Positions 10,382 to 21,159 of a stretch of DNA of 64,000 bases are shown piece by piece; the first letter of the stretch is position 1, and every line of letters starts with the position of its first letter. Origin of the DNA: an uncultured SAR116 cluster alpha proteobacterium (GTDB lineage Bacteria > Pseudomonadota > Alphaproteobacteria > Puniceispirillales > Puniceispirillaceae); NCBI GenBank assembly GCA_902573725.1, contig CACGLE010000003.1, positions 1 to 64,000 on the forward strand, given 5' to 3'. The notes below the pieces were generated by a model. The model saw nothing but the letters and a program-made list of their open reading frames with translations, did not search any database and had not been told where the DNA came from. Position numbers and translations under genes: made by a program.

Positions 10382-12781
10382 ATGAAATTCACTCTTAACT
10401 GGCTTCGTGACCATTTAGATACATCTCGCTCCTTAGACGAAATCTGTAAAGGGTTAGTAAGTTTAGGTCATGAAGTAGAGGAGGTTATTGATCCTGCTAA
10501 GAATTTATCTGATTTCAGAATTGTTGAAATTAGAGATGTAAATCCCCATCCAGAAGCAGATAGACTTAAGGTTTGCTCAGTTGATGATAATGGCACACTT
10601 CTTCAGATTGTATGTGGTGCGCCAAATGCACGTGTTGGTTTAAAAACAGTATTAGCACCTGTTGGTAGTTACGTTCCAGGTATTGATATTGTTATAAAAA
10701 AAAGCAATATCCGTGGTCAGGAATCAAACGGTATGTTATGCGCCTTTTCTGAGCTTGCGCTGGATGGCAATAGTGATGGTATTATTGAATTGGCAGAGCA
10801 TGCAGAAATAGGCACTTCCTACATTGACTATGCAGATTTAAATGACCCTATAATTGAAATCGCGATAACGCCAAATCGTGGTGATTGCTTGGGCGTCAGA
10901 GGAATTGCTCGTGATTTATTTGCTGCTGGTTTTGGTAAATTAAAGTCTTTAGATGCTTCTGAATGTTCAGGTGTGTTTGATAGTCCAATTCATTGGGAAC
11001 TAGCACGAGATTGCAAAGAAATTGTACCACGGGTTACAGGCAGATTTTTTCGAAATGTTTCTAATGGTGACTGTCCGAATTGGATGGCAAAAAGACTAAA
11101 TGCAGTTGGTCAGCGGCCTATCTCTGCTTTAGTAGATATAACCAATTATATCATGATTGATTTAGGCAGACCATTACATGCTTTTGATGCTGATAAAATC
11201 AATGGAGATACACTTTTTATAAGACGTGCAGAAAATGAAGAGAAGATATTTGCTCTTAACGAAAAAGAGTACACATGCACCTCAGATATGTTAGTCATAG
11301 GCGATAGAGATGGAGCTGATGATATTGCAGGCATCATGGGTGGACAGAGAACAGGAATAAGTAATACCACTAAAAATCTATTTTTAGAGATAGCTGTGTT
11401 TGACCCTGTTAGTGTTGCTACTACTGGACGAAGCCTGAATATACATTCTGACGCAAGATATCGCTTCGAGCGTGGATTGGATGGTGAGTCTCCTGATTCG
11501 TTATCTGGTTATATTGCGCGGTTTGTTCAGAAAATTTGTGGTGGCGAAATAAGTCATGTTGTAAGTGTAGGCGATGGTGTTGAATGGCAACGCAAAATCA
11601 CATTTAAGCCTGAATTGACAAGACAACTAACAGGCATCGAATTGGCACACACAGAACAGAGCAATATTTTAAAAGATTTAGGCTTTGTTGTAAAACATGA
11701 CCAGGATCATAGCTGGGAAGTGATGCCACCGGCATGGCGAAATGACGTGGATGGCGAGGCAGATTTAGTAGAAGAAATAGTTAGAATAGCTGGATACGAC
11801 AAATTACCTATGGTATCGCTGCCCGCAACGAGTGTCGTGGCTAAGCCAGTCTATTCGCACGAACAATTAAGGCCCGTTCTTCTTCGACGTCTGCTGGTGG
11901 CAGCTGGACTTTATGAGGCTGTTACATTTTCTTTTATGGCGCAGTCAGATGCTGTATTGTTTGATGGCGGGGATGAAGCACTAACCCTGGTAAACCCAAT
12001 TAGTAGTGAACTTGATTGTATGAGACCATCCATCCTGCCTAATCTTTTACAAGCATTATCGCGGAACATGAACCGTGGTACGAAGAATATACGGCTTTTT
12101 GAAATTGGTCCTGTATTTCACGGTACAAAAGAGACAGACCAAACGCTTTCTTGCTCAGGAGTGTTAAGTGGGGATTTTCAGTATGGTGATTGGCAGAGTA
12201 ATGCGCGCTCTGTTGATGTATTTGACGTAAAAAAAATAATGGAGCAAATATGCGAAACACTCTCCATTTCTTATCATTCGTTAATAATGAAAACGCCTGG
12301 ACCAAAGTGGTTCCATCCAGGTCAATCTGCAACCATGATGTTAGGTAAAATTGCCATCGGTAGCTTTGGAATGATACATCCCGAAATTCTTCGTGAATTT
12401 GATATAAAAGTGCCTGTTGCAGCGTTTGATTGTTCCATAAATGCAATACCAACAACGCGCAAGAAATCAGTTGCACGCGCCTTATTTAAACCCTCAGCCT
12501 TTCAGACTGTTGAAAGAGATTTTGCATTTGTCCTTGACCAAAATGTTAGTGCCTCTTCACTTCTGCGGGCGGTAAAAGCGGGCGCCAAAGAGCAGATATC
12601 TGACATTGGTGTCTTTGATGTATATGAGGGAGATGAAATTGGACACGGTAAAAAATCAATTGCAGTCAAAATACAGCTTACTCCCAGTGATGCAACATTT
12701 ACTGAGGCTGAGCTTCAGAAAATAAGTAATGATATAATCAAATCTGTCGAAAAACAGTGTTTAGCAATATTGCGCGGATAA
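10382..12781 (+). CDS. pheT: phenylalanyl-tRNA synthetase beta subunit
   Basis: Full-length 799 aa, MKFTLNWLRDHLDT, ITPNRGDCLGVRGIARDL, C-terminal anticodon-binding FDX-ACB domain. Confidence 0.97.
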   Translation: MKFTLNWLRDHLDTSRSLDEICKGLVSLGHEVEEVIDPAKNLSDFRIVEIRDVNPHPEADRLKVCSVDDNGTLLQIVCGAPNARVGLKTVLAPVGSYVPGIDIVIKKSNIRGQESNGMLCAFSELALDGNSDGIIELAEHAEIGTSYIDYADLNDPIIEIAITPNRGDCLGVRGIARDLFAAGFGKLKSLDASECSGVFDSPIHWELARDCKEIVPRVTGRFFRNVSNGDCPNWMAKRLNAVGQRPISALVDITNYIMIDLGRPLHAFDADKINGDTLFIRRAENEEKIFALNEKEYTCTSDMLVIGDRDGADDIAGIMGGQRTGISNTTKNLFLEIAVFDPVSVATTGRSLNIHSDARYRFERGLDGESPDSLSGYIARFVQKICGGEISHVVSVGDGVEWQRKITFKPELTRQLTGIELAHTEQSNILKDLGFVVKHDQDHSWEVMPPAWRNDVDGEADLVEEIVRIAGYDKLPMVSLPATSVVAKPVYSHEQLRPVLLRRLLVAAGLYEAVTFSFMAQSDAVLFDGGDEALTLVNPISSELDCMRPSILPNLLQALSRNMNRGTKNIRLFEIGPVFHGTKETDQTLSCSGVLSGDFQYGDWQSNARSVDVFDVKKIMEQICETLSISYHSLIMKTPGPKWFHPGQSATMMLGKIAIGSFGMIHPEILREFDIKVPVAAFDCSINAIPTTRKKSVARALFKPSAFQTVERDFAFVLDQNVSASSLLRAVKAGAKEQISDIGVFDVYEGDEIGHGKKSIAVKIQLTPSDATFTEAELQKISNDIIKSVEKQCLAILRG

Positions 12782-12848
12782 AATTTTTTAAATAGGTTCA
12801 TTATTTATTCTCATTTTTTACTAATAAACATGAAACACAAAAAGATTA

Positions 12849-14525
12849 CTAAATTCTGTTTATTGCTGAAATGAGCGCTCTTATTGGAGCCTGAGTAATG
12901 GATGTATCCACACCTGCACCAAATACAGATGCTCCATTATCGTCGGGGACTTTAAGCTCAACATAAGCGGCAGCCTCAGCTTGGGAGGTGCTTGAACGTG
13001 TATTTTGTCCAAAATCAGCAAGTCTAAATGAAATATTAAAAGTTTTTCGGAAGCCGTTTACAAAAGCTGAAACTGGACCATTTCCGGTTTCAACAAAGGA
13101 AAATTCTTCTCCTTGATAGTTTACAGTTGCTGAGACTTGCTCTGTTCCCGAAGAGCGGGAAACTGGATAGGATTGGAATGATACAAGTTCAAAGGGTTTA
13201 GAAAGGTTAATGTAGAATTGATTATAAATTTCCCAAATTTTGGAGGCTGTTATTTCAGAACCGCTGATATCCGCCTCTTTCTGCACTAATTGGCTGAATT
13301 CTATTTCCATGGCCCTTGGTATTCTCACGTGATGCTCTGTTTCTAGTAACCAAGCAGAACCTGCTTTGCCTGATTGTGAATTCACGCGGATAATTGCTTC
13401 ATAAGTGCGGCCAATATCGGCAGGGTCTATTGGTAAATAAGGAACTTGCCATAACGTTTCATTAGATTTGCTATTTGCTTCCATACCTTTTCGAATAGCA
13501 TCTTGGTGAGAACCTGAGAATGCCGTATGTACTAACTGTCCGGCATAAGGATGACGCTGATGCACAGGGATCTGATTACAAAATTCTGCAACTTCAACCA
13601 GTGATTGTATGTCAGATAAATCAAGATTTGGGTCAGTTCCCTGTGTCATCATATTTAGTCCAAGCGTAATAATATCTACATTTCCTGTTCGCTCACCATT
13701 ACCAAACAAGGTGCCCTCAACCCTATCGGCACCTGCCATTAGACCAAACTCTGTCGCAGCAATTCCTGTCCCTCTATCATTATGCGGGTGAAGCGACAAA
13801 ATTACAGAATTTCTCTTGGTAAAATGCCTATGCATCCATTCAATTTGATCTGCATAAATATTAGGAGTAGACATCTCTACCGTTGCAGGAAGATTTATAA
13901 TAACCTTCTTTTCTTCAGAGGCTTGCCAGATTTGAAGCACTTCCTCACATACCTCAAGTGCGTATTCAAGTTCTGTTCCTGTAAAGCTTTCGGGGGAGTA
14001 TTGTAATCTGATGTTTGTCTCTGAACTTAGTTTGCTAAGCTTATCAGCAACAAGCTTAGCCCCCTCTGTTGCGATTTCTTTTACACCTTGTCTATCAGAA
14101 TTAAATACAACGCGTCTCTGAAGAGTTGAAGTCGAATTATATAAATGCAAAATAGCTTTTTTTGCGCCCTCGAGAGACTCAATGGTTCTATCTATTAAGT
14201 GCTCTCTCGCTTGAGTTAGAACTTGAATTGTAACGTCGTTAGGTATGTGATCAGTTTCAATTAATTCTCTTAAAAATTGAAAATCAGTTTCCGAAGCAGA
14301 TGGAAATCCAACTTCAATCTCCTTAAAGCCCATATTAACAAGAGTTTGGAACATTTTCATTTTTCGGCTACTATCCATTGGCTCAATCAATGATTGATTG
14401 CCATCTCTTAAGTCAACTGAGCACCATGTTGGTGCTTCAGATATAAGGCTAGAAGGCCATGTTCTATCTGCTAGACCAATTGGTGGGAAGGGCTGGTATT
14501 TATGTACCGGCATTTTGGTGCGCAT
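12849..14525 (-). CDS. leuA: 2-isopropylmalate synthase (long LeuA form)
   Basis: APTWCSVDLRDGNQSLIEPM; LHPHNDRGTGIAATEFGLMAGADRVEGTLFGNGERTGN; regulatory C-terminal domain. Confidence 0.94.
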   Translation of the reverse strand: MRTKMPVHKYQPFPPIGLADRTWPSSLISEAPTWCSVDLRDGNQSLIEPMDSSRKMKMFQTLVNMGFKEIEVGFPSASETDFQFLRELIETDHIPNDVTIQVLTQAREHLIDRTIESLEGAKKAILHLYNSTSTLQRRVVFNSDRQGVKEIATEGAKLVADKLSKLSSETNIRLQYSPESFTGTELEYALEVCEEVLQIWQASEEKKVIINLPATVEMSTPNIYADQIEWMHRHFTKRNSVILSLHPHNDRGTGIAATEFGLMAGADRVEGTLFGNGERTGNVDIITLGLNMMTQGTDPNLDLSDIQSLVEVAEFCNQIPVHQRHPYAGQLVHTAFSGSHQDAIRKGMEANSKSNETLWQVPYLPIDPADIGRTYEAIIRVNSQSGKAGSAWLLETEHHVRIPRAMEIEFSQLVQKEADISGSEITASKIWEIYNQFYINLSKPFELVSFQSYPVSRSSGTEQVSATVNYQGEEFSFVETGNGPVSAFVNGFRKTFNISFRLADFGQNTRSSTSQAEAAAYVELKVPDDNGASVFGAGVDTSITQAPIRALISAINRI

Positions 14526-14647
14526 AGTCGTAACCAGTTCTATTAAAAATCATTTTCTTACCGTTCATCTTTTACCATTACTAACTTGTGGGTCAAGATT
14601 CATCACAATTTTTTCTATTTATTATATGTTTTCGTATATTAAACAGT

Positions 14648-14685
14648 AAAAAAGAGCCCTTCATTTATTCTTATAATGAATGCTC
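14648..14685 (-). terminator. putative attenuator/terminator in the leuA 5' leader
   Basis: On the minus strand GAGCATTCATT-ATAAGAATA-AATGAAGGGCTC then TTTTTT; about 122 nt upstream of leuA with no minus-strand gene ahead of it. Confidence 0.5.
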
Positions 14686-14822
14686 GATTTACTTATCAGA
14701 TAATGGAAGAAAACACCAAAAAGACTTGCATTTATTAATTTAAGTACACAAATTGTTCAGTGAATATTATTGTTGCGATCTAATTGAAGAATTAACAATA
14801 AGTCTGGAGAAAATATCAAACA

Positions 14823-16625
14823 ATGAGCCAGCTTTCTCATATTCGAAACTTTTCTATTGTAGCCCATATCGATCATGGTAAATCGACCCTGGCTGATAGA
14901 TTGATTCAATTCTGTGGTGGACTATCAGAGCGAGAGATGTCTGAGCAGGTCTTAGATAATATGGATATTGAGAGAGAGAGAGGTATTACTATAAAGGCAC
15001 AAACTGTTCGCCTCTCATATACGGCAAAGGACGGGCAATTATATCAACTCAATTTGATGGATACACCTGGACATGTGGATTTTGGTTATGAAGTATCTCG
15101 CTCACTTGCAGCCTGCGAAGGCTCATTGCTTGTTGTGGATGCTAGTCAGGGGGTTGAGGCTCAAACACTAGCTAATGTCTATAAGGCAATCGATGTTGAT
15201 CATGAAATCGTTGTAGTTCTTAATAAGATGGATCTACCTTCAGCAGAGCCTGACCGGATAAAAGCTCAAATCGAAGAGGTAGTGGGTCTGCCAGCAGATG
15301 ACGCAATCGCAATATCAGCAAAAACTGGACTTGGTATTGATGAAGTGTTGGAAGCACTTGTGCACGATTTAGCACCGCCAAAAGGAAATAGGGAAGAGCC
15401 TTTGAAAGCTCTGCTTGTTGATAGTTGGTATGATGCATACTTGGGTGTGATGACATTGGTTCGCGTTCGAGATGGTGTTTTAAAAAAAGGCATGAAAATA
15501 AGGATGTGTGCTACTGGAGCAACTCATACGATCGAACGTGTTGGAATCTTTGGTCCTAAAGCAACTATTATTGATGAACTGGGTCCAGGAGAGGTTGGAT
15601 TTATCAATGCGGGGGTTAAAACAGTATCTGATGCTAAAGTAGGGGACACCATTACGGATGACCGTAGACCCTGTGAGGAGATTCTGCCAGGCTTCAAGCC
15701 ATCTGTTCCTGTTGTCTTTTGTGGATTGTTTCCAATAGACAGTGCTGATTTTCCAGAGCTTAGAAATGCGCTTGAAAAGTTAAGTTTGAACGATAGCTCA
15801 TTTTCTTTTGAGGCTGAGACATCTGCTGCCATTGGATTTGGTTTCCGTTGTGGATTTTTGGGTTTGCTTCATATGGAAGTTATTAGAGAGAGATTAAATC
15901 GAGAATTCGGGCTCGAATTAATTTCAACCGCTCCATCAGTCGTTTATGAAATTGAACTTACAGATGGGACAGTTGAAAAGCTTCATAATCCTGCAGATAT
16001 GCCAGAGGTGACAAAAATCAGCAATCTTTCTGAGCCTTGGATTACGGCTACTATAATGACACCTGATGAGTATCTTGGGCCGGTTTTAAGTTTATGCACT
16101 GAAAGAAGAGGTGAGCAAATAGACCTCACATATACCGGCACAAGAGCAATGGTGGTTTATAGGCTTCCACTCAATGAAGTTGTGTTTGATTTTTATGATA
16201 AGTTAAAGTCCATAACTAGAGGATATGCAAGTTTTGACTATCAGATTGCAGATTATAAAGTGGGCGACTTAGTAAAGGTCTCCATATTAGTGAATGGCGA
16301 CCCAGTAGATGCATTGTCTATGATCGTCCACCGGGAACAAGCGGAAATTAGGGGTAGAGCAATTTGTTTGAGACTAAAAGACCTCATCCCTCGTCAAATG
16401 TACAAGGTAGCTTTGCAAGCGGCAATAGGCGGTAAGGTAATTGCTCGTGAAACAATAGCTGCTTTGAGAAAAGACGTTACTGCAAAATGTTACGGAGGGG
16501 ACGTATCACGTAAAAGAAAATTATTGGATAAGCAAAAAGAAGGTAAAAAGAGAATGCGACAGTTTGGAAAAGTTGATATTCCTCAGAATGCATTCTTTGA
16601 GGCACTAAAGATGGGTGATAATTAA
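14823..16625 (+). CDS. lepA: elongation factor 4 (LepA GTPase)
   Basis: [36 protein letters not shown]-terminal LepA domain ([25 protein letters not shown]). Confidence 0.97.
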   Translation: MSQLSHIRNFSIVAHIDHGKSTLADRLIQFCGGLSEREMSEQVLDNMDIERERGITIKAQTVRLSYTAKDGQLYQLNLMDTPGHVDFGYEVSRSLAACEGSLLVVDASQGVEAQTLANVYKAIDVDHEIVVVLNKMDLPSAEPDRIKAQIEEVVGLPADDAIAISAKTGLGIDEVLEALVHDLAPPKGNREEPLKALLVDSWYDAYLGVMTLVRVRDGVLKKGMKIRMCATGATHTIERVGIFGPKATIIDELGPGEVGFINAGVKTVSDAKVGDTITDDRRPCEEILPGFKPSVPVVFCGLFPIDSADFPELRNALEKLSLNDSSFSFEAETSAAIGFGFRCGFLGLLHMEVIRERLNREFGLELISTAPSVVYEIELTDGTVEKLHNPADMPEVTKISNLSEPWITATIMTPDEYLGPVLSLCTERRGEQIDLTYTGTRAMVVYRLPLNEVVFDFYDKLKSITRGYASFDYQIADYKVGDLVKVSILVNGDPVDALSMIVHREQAEIRGRAICLRLKDLIPRQMYKVALQAAIGGKVIARETIAALRKDVTAKCYGGDVSRKRKLLDKQKEGKKRMRQFGKVDIPQNAFFEALKMGDN

Positions 16626-16993
16626 CGTCGTCCGTCGCGCCACAAGTTATTATACATTAGTTTTCGTCCACGCCTGCGCGGTAACCATTTTGATACAAAT
16701 AGAAAAAAAACTCCCAGTGCAAGGAAAAATAATGATGCCGGCAATTGGAGAGCGCTAGATATTGTTGGATGCCATAAAAAAGAGGGGCAGCCTAAGATAC
16801 TTATCAGACTGCATGGATCTACATATCTATCTATAATAGCTTCAGTTAATTGAAGAGATGTAGGTGAGTTGTTATACCACACTTCTCCTAATAAAGTTGA
16901 ACTCTCTTTTTGCTGTAATCTATCGGTTACAAAAAACCAAAAAGATAGTAAACAAGACAATATACATAATATATTTAAAATCAACCTAGGCAT
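16622..16993 (-). CDS. hypothetical membrane protein
   Basis: ORF with two hydrophobic segments; start MPRLILN preferred over the longer ORF start at 17137; 3' end overlaps the lepA stop. Confidence 0.45.
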   Translation of the reverse strand: MPRLILNILCILSCLLSFWFFVTDRLQQKESSTLLGEVWYNNSPTSLQLTEAIIDRYVDPCSLISILGCPSFLWHPTISSALQLPASLFFLALGVFFLFVSKWLPRRRGRKLMYNNLWRDGRR

Positions 16994-17186
16994 AAGTACA
17001 TACTGTTCAATTAACTCTTTGTATGCAACAAAAATAAGGCCTAAAAAACATTTCATACTTTGTACAAGTTTATTTGCAAAAATAAGCCCTTTTAGGGTAG
17101 AAACACTACTGTATAAAAAAACAAATTCATCGCTCAAAAAAATGGAAGTGATTTATTGAAGAGATACACGTTATTATACATAAAAT

Positions 17187-17276
17187 GGAGGGATGGCCGA
17201 GTGGTTTAAGGCGCACGCCTGGAAAGCGTGTTGGGGTTAACGCCCCTCCGGGGTTCGAATCCCCGTCCCTCCGCCA
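17187..17276 (+). tRNA. tRNA-Ser (anticodon GGA), CCA encoded
   Basis: Acceptor ggaggga/tccctcc, anticodon stem cacgc-ctGGAaa-gcgtg, long variable arm, ggTTCGAatcc T-arm, 3' gCCA. Confidence 0.95.
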
Positions 17277-17335
17277 CACTACCCTTATTAGTACCATCTT
17301 TTAATCAAAAATATCTCGATAAATGGATTTTATAA

Positions 17336-17926
17336 ATGATTGCCTTTGTTTTGGCTATTTTCTTGTTAATTTTGACGCCTGGTCCAGGTGTTTTATCACT
17401 TGCTGGAGTTGGTGCAGCATTTGGTTGGCGCCAAGGAATTAAATATTTAATTGGATTATTTATTGGCTATAATATTGCCTTTTTGGCAGCTATTTTTGGC
17501 CTTTCCACAGTAATGTTAGCTAATCCAACAGTTCGCACGGGATTATTGTTTATATCAGCTTCGTATCTTGGTTACTTAGCCATAAGGATTGCTTTTGCAA
17601 GAACTAATATATCATTTATAAACATTCCTAAACCTGGATTACTGACTGGGTTAACATTTCAGCTTATAAACCCAAAAGTATATGCTGTAAATATGACCAT
17701 TCTTAGTGGTTTTGCGTTTCATCCTCAAAATTTCATAGTTGAAACCAGTCTTAAATTTTTAATAACTAATGTAATTTGGACCCTCCTTCATTGTTTGTGG
17801 TTATTCTTTGGCATTAAAATAAATCAATTGGATTTATCTGAGCATATGCAAAAAAATATAAATATTTTCATGGCAATCAGCCTTGTGGTGGTGGTTGGAT
17901 TATCTATTTGGTCAATTTTAATTTAG
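17336..17926 (+). CDS. LysE family translocator
   Basis: N-terminal LTPGPGVLSLAGVGAAFGWRQGIKYLIG and INPKVYAVNM motif; 6-TM-like hydrophobicity. Confidence 0.85.
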   Translation: MIAFVLAIFLLILTPGPGVLSLAGVGAAFGWRQGIKYLIGLFIGYNIAFLAAIFGLSTVMLANPTVRTGLLFISASYLGYLAIRIAFARTNISFINIPKPGLLTGLTFQLINPKVYAVNMTILSGFAFHPQNFIVETSLKFLITNVIWTLLHCLWLFFGIKINQLDLSEHMQKNINIFMAISLVVVVGLSIWSILI

Positions 17927-18240
17927 ATAGAGTATTTTACCAATGTCTTCTAAATTACGGCGAGTTGGAACATCATATTGTGAATACATAATGCCTTTAA
18001 CGCTGATAAAGGTATGCAAAATATTCCTTATTTTTTGGCTACTTGCCTTCTTACTAACTAGAGTTTTGTATGACTAAAAATAAAATTCAACCTAACATAA
18101 TAATATTGCATCTTTTGTTTCTTATATATTGCATTATCAAAATTTTTATTTTGTAATAATCAACTAGCATTAATATTTAGCCTAATCATATTGTTTGACC
18201 TATTATTGAATGCAACGCTTTAAATTGGAGATAAAATTAA

Positions 18241-18585
18241 ATGGTAAAACCCATGACTAAGGAAATTCTATTCATGAATTGTATGGAATTAGACTTTGCC
18301 ACTAAAGTTGAGCTTGAACATTGGATAGCCACTTTTGAAGAAAAAGTATGGACGAATGATATTATGAAAAAATTATCAAAAGCCGGATTAGTCAGAACCA
18401 CAGCGGCTCAAGTTTGGAATAAAGAAAATCACAGAATCACTCGGATTTTTGAATATGAAAACGAAAAAGCTTATAAAAATTGTCAGGAAATAATAGCAAA
18501 AGAAATCATGCCCAAAGCAATGGCTCATTACAGTCCAAGGATGCGAAATAATAGGGGTATTGTTTTTTATGATTATAGAAGCTGA
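18241..18585 (+). CDS. hypothetical protein (small, possibly dimeric alpha-beta barrel-like)
   Basis: Intact 114-aa ORF with codon usage resembling neighbours; no confident family. Confidence 0.5.
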   Translation: MVKPMTKEILFMNCMELDFATKVELEHWIATFEEKVWTNDIMKKLSKAGLVRTTAAQVWNKENHRITRIFEYENEKAYKNCQEIIAKEIMPKAMAHYSPRMRNNRGIVFYDYRS

Positions 18586-18658
18586 ATCAATTAAATATAT
18601 TAGACGTTAAAACTAATCGAAATTGGTCTCAAATCCAAAAATTTTATAAGGAACTTTG

Positions 18659-19378
18659 ATGCAAAAAAAGACAGGATTTTTATTAATCGCGGATATAAGC
18701 GGCTATACACCTTTTATCAAAAATCATTCGATGAGAAAGAAACCACTTATTGGAAAAAAAATTGCAGATTTTTGGGACAGCCATGCTGATAAATTGATCA
18801 ATACGTTATTGGAAGAAATAATTAAGAATTTTGAGTTAGTCATGAAGTTTAATAAGTTGGAAGGTGACGCTGCTCTTTTTTTTCTAGAAGAGCTTAATGG
18901 TGAAAACCAAATACAGGGCATTTATGACAAAATGTTAGTTACTAGAGAAAAATTTAACTCAAAAGTAAATTCATTACAGTTCGTGCAATCTTGTCCTTGC
19001 GACCCATGTCAGCAATCCAAAAATTTAAAGTTGAAAATGTTTCTTCACAAAGGCTTTTTTCTCCAAACAGAAATTAGAAATAATCAAGAGTTGTCGGGTG
19101 AAGCTCTGATTTTTATTCATCGAATGTTAAAAAATAAAATAAAATCTTCTGAATATTTTTTGTTTTCAGAGGCTGTTTTGAAGAACTTAGATAAGCATTT
19201 AGAGTTTTCACTAATCACACAAAAAGTAGATGATTTTGGTAAACAGAAATTTGGATTTATTGACTTTGAAGATAAAACTAATTTTGTGGCAGACAATACC
19301 TTTGCACAGAAATTTCTGGATACGTATAAAATGCTAAGTTTTTTTACAAATAAAAAAAACCAACATTCTGAAGCATAG
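18659..19378 (+). CDS. DUF2652-like / nucleotide-cyclase-fold protein
   Basis: GFLLIADISGYTPFI, KLEGDAALFF, CPCDPCQQSKNLKLKMFLHKG, LIFIHRMLKN. Confidence 0.6.
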   Translation: MQKKTGFLLIADISGYTPFIKNHSMRKKPLIGKKIADFWDSHADKLINTLLEEIIKNFELVMKFNKLEGDAALFFLEELNGENQIQGIYDKMLVTREKFNSKVNSLQFVQSCPCDPCQQSKNLKLKMFLHKGFFLQTEIRNNQELSGEALIFIHRMLKNKIKSSEYFLFSEAVLKNLDKHLEFSLITQKVDDFGKQKFGFIDFEDKTNFVADNTFAQKFLDTYKMLSFFTNKKNQHSEA

Positions 19379-19507
19379 GACGGTATTGCCTTTCAAGATG
19401 TCACCGGGTCTGTGTCTGACTAGATTTCATAAATTAAAATTTAGAAAAAACTAAACTTTAAAGAAAACAGTCGTTATTTTAAATAATTCATGTTTTCTTC
19501 CTACAAC

Positions 19508-19536
19508 AGGACAGCCTTTGCGCTGTCCTTTTTTTA
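19508..19536 (+). terminator. rho-independent terminator
   Basis: AGGACAG-cctttgcg-CTGTCCT followed by TTTTTT. Confidence 0.85.
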
Positions 19537-19551
19537 TGGCAAGATGACTAT

Positions 19552-19986
19552 ATGAAAATAAAACTTGGATTAAAAAATACAAAATTATGGTTTTATTTTC
19601 TTCTTGTATGTCACCTTTGCGTCTCGTTGGAAGCAAATTCAATGATTTTAGATAAATACGCTTGGACTAATCGACTAGTCATAGTAGTTACTGAGAAAAA
19701 CAAAAATAAACTAGAGAAAGATGTAAGACAGTTCTTTGAGCTTTATCGTTGTGATGTTGATGATAGAAATTTAAAATTACTCAGTTTTTTCACAGATGAT
19801 CCAATAATGCAAATGTTGCCGCCCTCAGTTCAGTCTCAAACTGGTATGTGGCTTATTGGATATGATGGGAATATTAAAGCTTACAGTGAAGATGGCCAAC
19901 TTTTAACAAAGCTATTTGAAATTATTGATAAGATGCCAATGCGAAAAGGTGAAATGAAATCAGGTAGCCGTGATTGTATCAAATGA
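19552..19986 (+). CDS. secreted DUF4174-like protein
   Basis: Signal-peptide-like N-terminus, KYAWTNRLVIVVTEK, MWLIGYDGNIK, IDKMPMRKGEMK. Confidence 0.65.
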   Translation: MKIKLGLKNTKLWFYFLLVCHLCVSLEANSMILDKYAWTNRLVIVVTEKNKNKLEKDVRQFFELYRCDVDDRNLKLLSFFTDDPIMQMLPPSVQSQTGMWLIGYDGNIKAYSEDGQLLTKLFEIIDKMPMRKGEMKSGSRDCIK

Positions 19987-20073
19987 ATGCGTATTCTTTA
20001 TCAACATAAGATGGTTAAGTAGTTGGTCATAACCGTAATTATATAAATTTAAAGGTATGAATTATGCACTGTG

Positions 20074-21003
20074 TTATTGTCGAAATGTTTTGGAGAATGG
20101 TGTTTTTAAATCCAATAAAGAATTTAAAAGTGCGGCTTCATTTAACAGGCTTTCATCACTTATCCGAATGGGATTGATATCTATGCCGCCTCGCCTTGTA
20201 TAAAGACAGGCTACGAGTATTTTACTGTGAGGAAGTAAATCACATAATGTTTTAAAAACATGTTCACAAATCTCTTCATGAAAATGATTTTCTTGTCTCA
20301 TAGATATGATGTACTTGAGAAGTGATATTTTTGTCGGCACTTGATCCCCAATAATTTTAATAAAGATGTCTCCCCAGTCTGGCTGGTTTGTTACTCTGCA
20401 GTTAGAACGTAAAGCTCTTGAGGATACTTGAAAATCAGCGGGCTTAGTAATTTGTTCGGTCTGAAGCAAAGAAGGGTTTTGTTTAAATATATCAAAGTCT
20501 TCCCTCTCAAAATCGATACTATCTTCAAGTGGAGTAAAACCAGTAAAAATATTTTTTGGTTCCAGTGTGTTTTTGTCATGGAAAGATGCATTGACTTCCG
20601 TTTTCAATAGCTTACTCAAAATTTCAATAACCTTATTAGTCGCTTTCTTTGTTGCACTTTGGTAGTCACCTTCAAATTTTACAAAATTGAAGGAGTTTAA
20701 AAAAAGTTTGAGTGATTTAGACTCTATTATATTTAGTGACTCACACGGATAAATTATTTTTAAAAGTCCAGTCACAGGATAGCTGTTCGACAATAAGAAC
20801 GAAAATTCAAAAGCATGCCACACATCCCATCCTAAAAATGGAAGGTTTTCACTTTTAATGTTATCATGTTCTCGATTGAGTGCTCGGGGTATACATACCA
20901 GTAAGTTTTCGTCTATTTCAAATTGACTCTGATATTTTTTATTTAGACCACCATTGGATTTTTTCCCTAGATGTTTTGACGCAATTTTGTCGATTTCATC
21001 CAT
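20074..21003 (-). CDS. queF: NADPH-dependent 7-cyano-7-deazaguanine reductase (long, E. coli-type QueF)
   Basis: SRALRSNCRVTNQPDWGDIFI catalytic Cys region, QENHFHEEICEHVF, YTRRGGIDINPIR. Confidence 0.93.
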   Translation of the reverse strand: MDEIDKIASKHLGKKSNGGLNKKYQSQFEIDENLLVCIPRALNREHDNIKSENLPFLGWDVWHAFEFSFLLSNSYPVTGLLKIIYPCESLNIIESKSLKLFLNSFNFVKFEGDYQSATKKATNKVIEILSKLLKTEVNASFHDKNTLEPKNIFTGFTPLEDSIDFEREDFDIFKQNPSLLQTEQITKPADFQVSSRALRSNCRVTNQPDWGDIFIKIIGDQVPTKISLLKYIISMRQENHFHEEICEHVFKTLCDLLPHSKILVACLYTRRGGIDINPIRISDESLLNEAALLNSLLDLKTPFSKTFRQ

Positions 21004-21159
21004 CTCACATCCTCATATCCAAATTTCACCAAAAATCATCAAGAAGGTTTGTTAGTTTTATCTCCAAAAGTATGTTTTTGAAAGCTATTCGTCTAAATTA
21101 AATCCAATATGCTTATTGTTGCGTATATATGAGACAATATGTCACATAGGGAGTGAAGT

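Noticed and set aside
17918-17989. Minus-strand 23-codon ORF (MYSQYDVPTRRNLEDIGKILYLN) as a pseudogene remnant
   Set aside because: Too short, overlaps the LysE-family stop, and I could not assign a parent family
21121-21155. PhoB box upstream of the psiE-like pair (ATGTCACATA)
   Set aside because: Only one acceptable half-unit and it overlaps the SD region; no convincing 11-nt repeat
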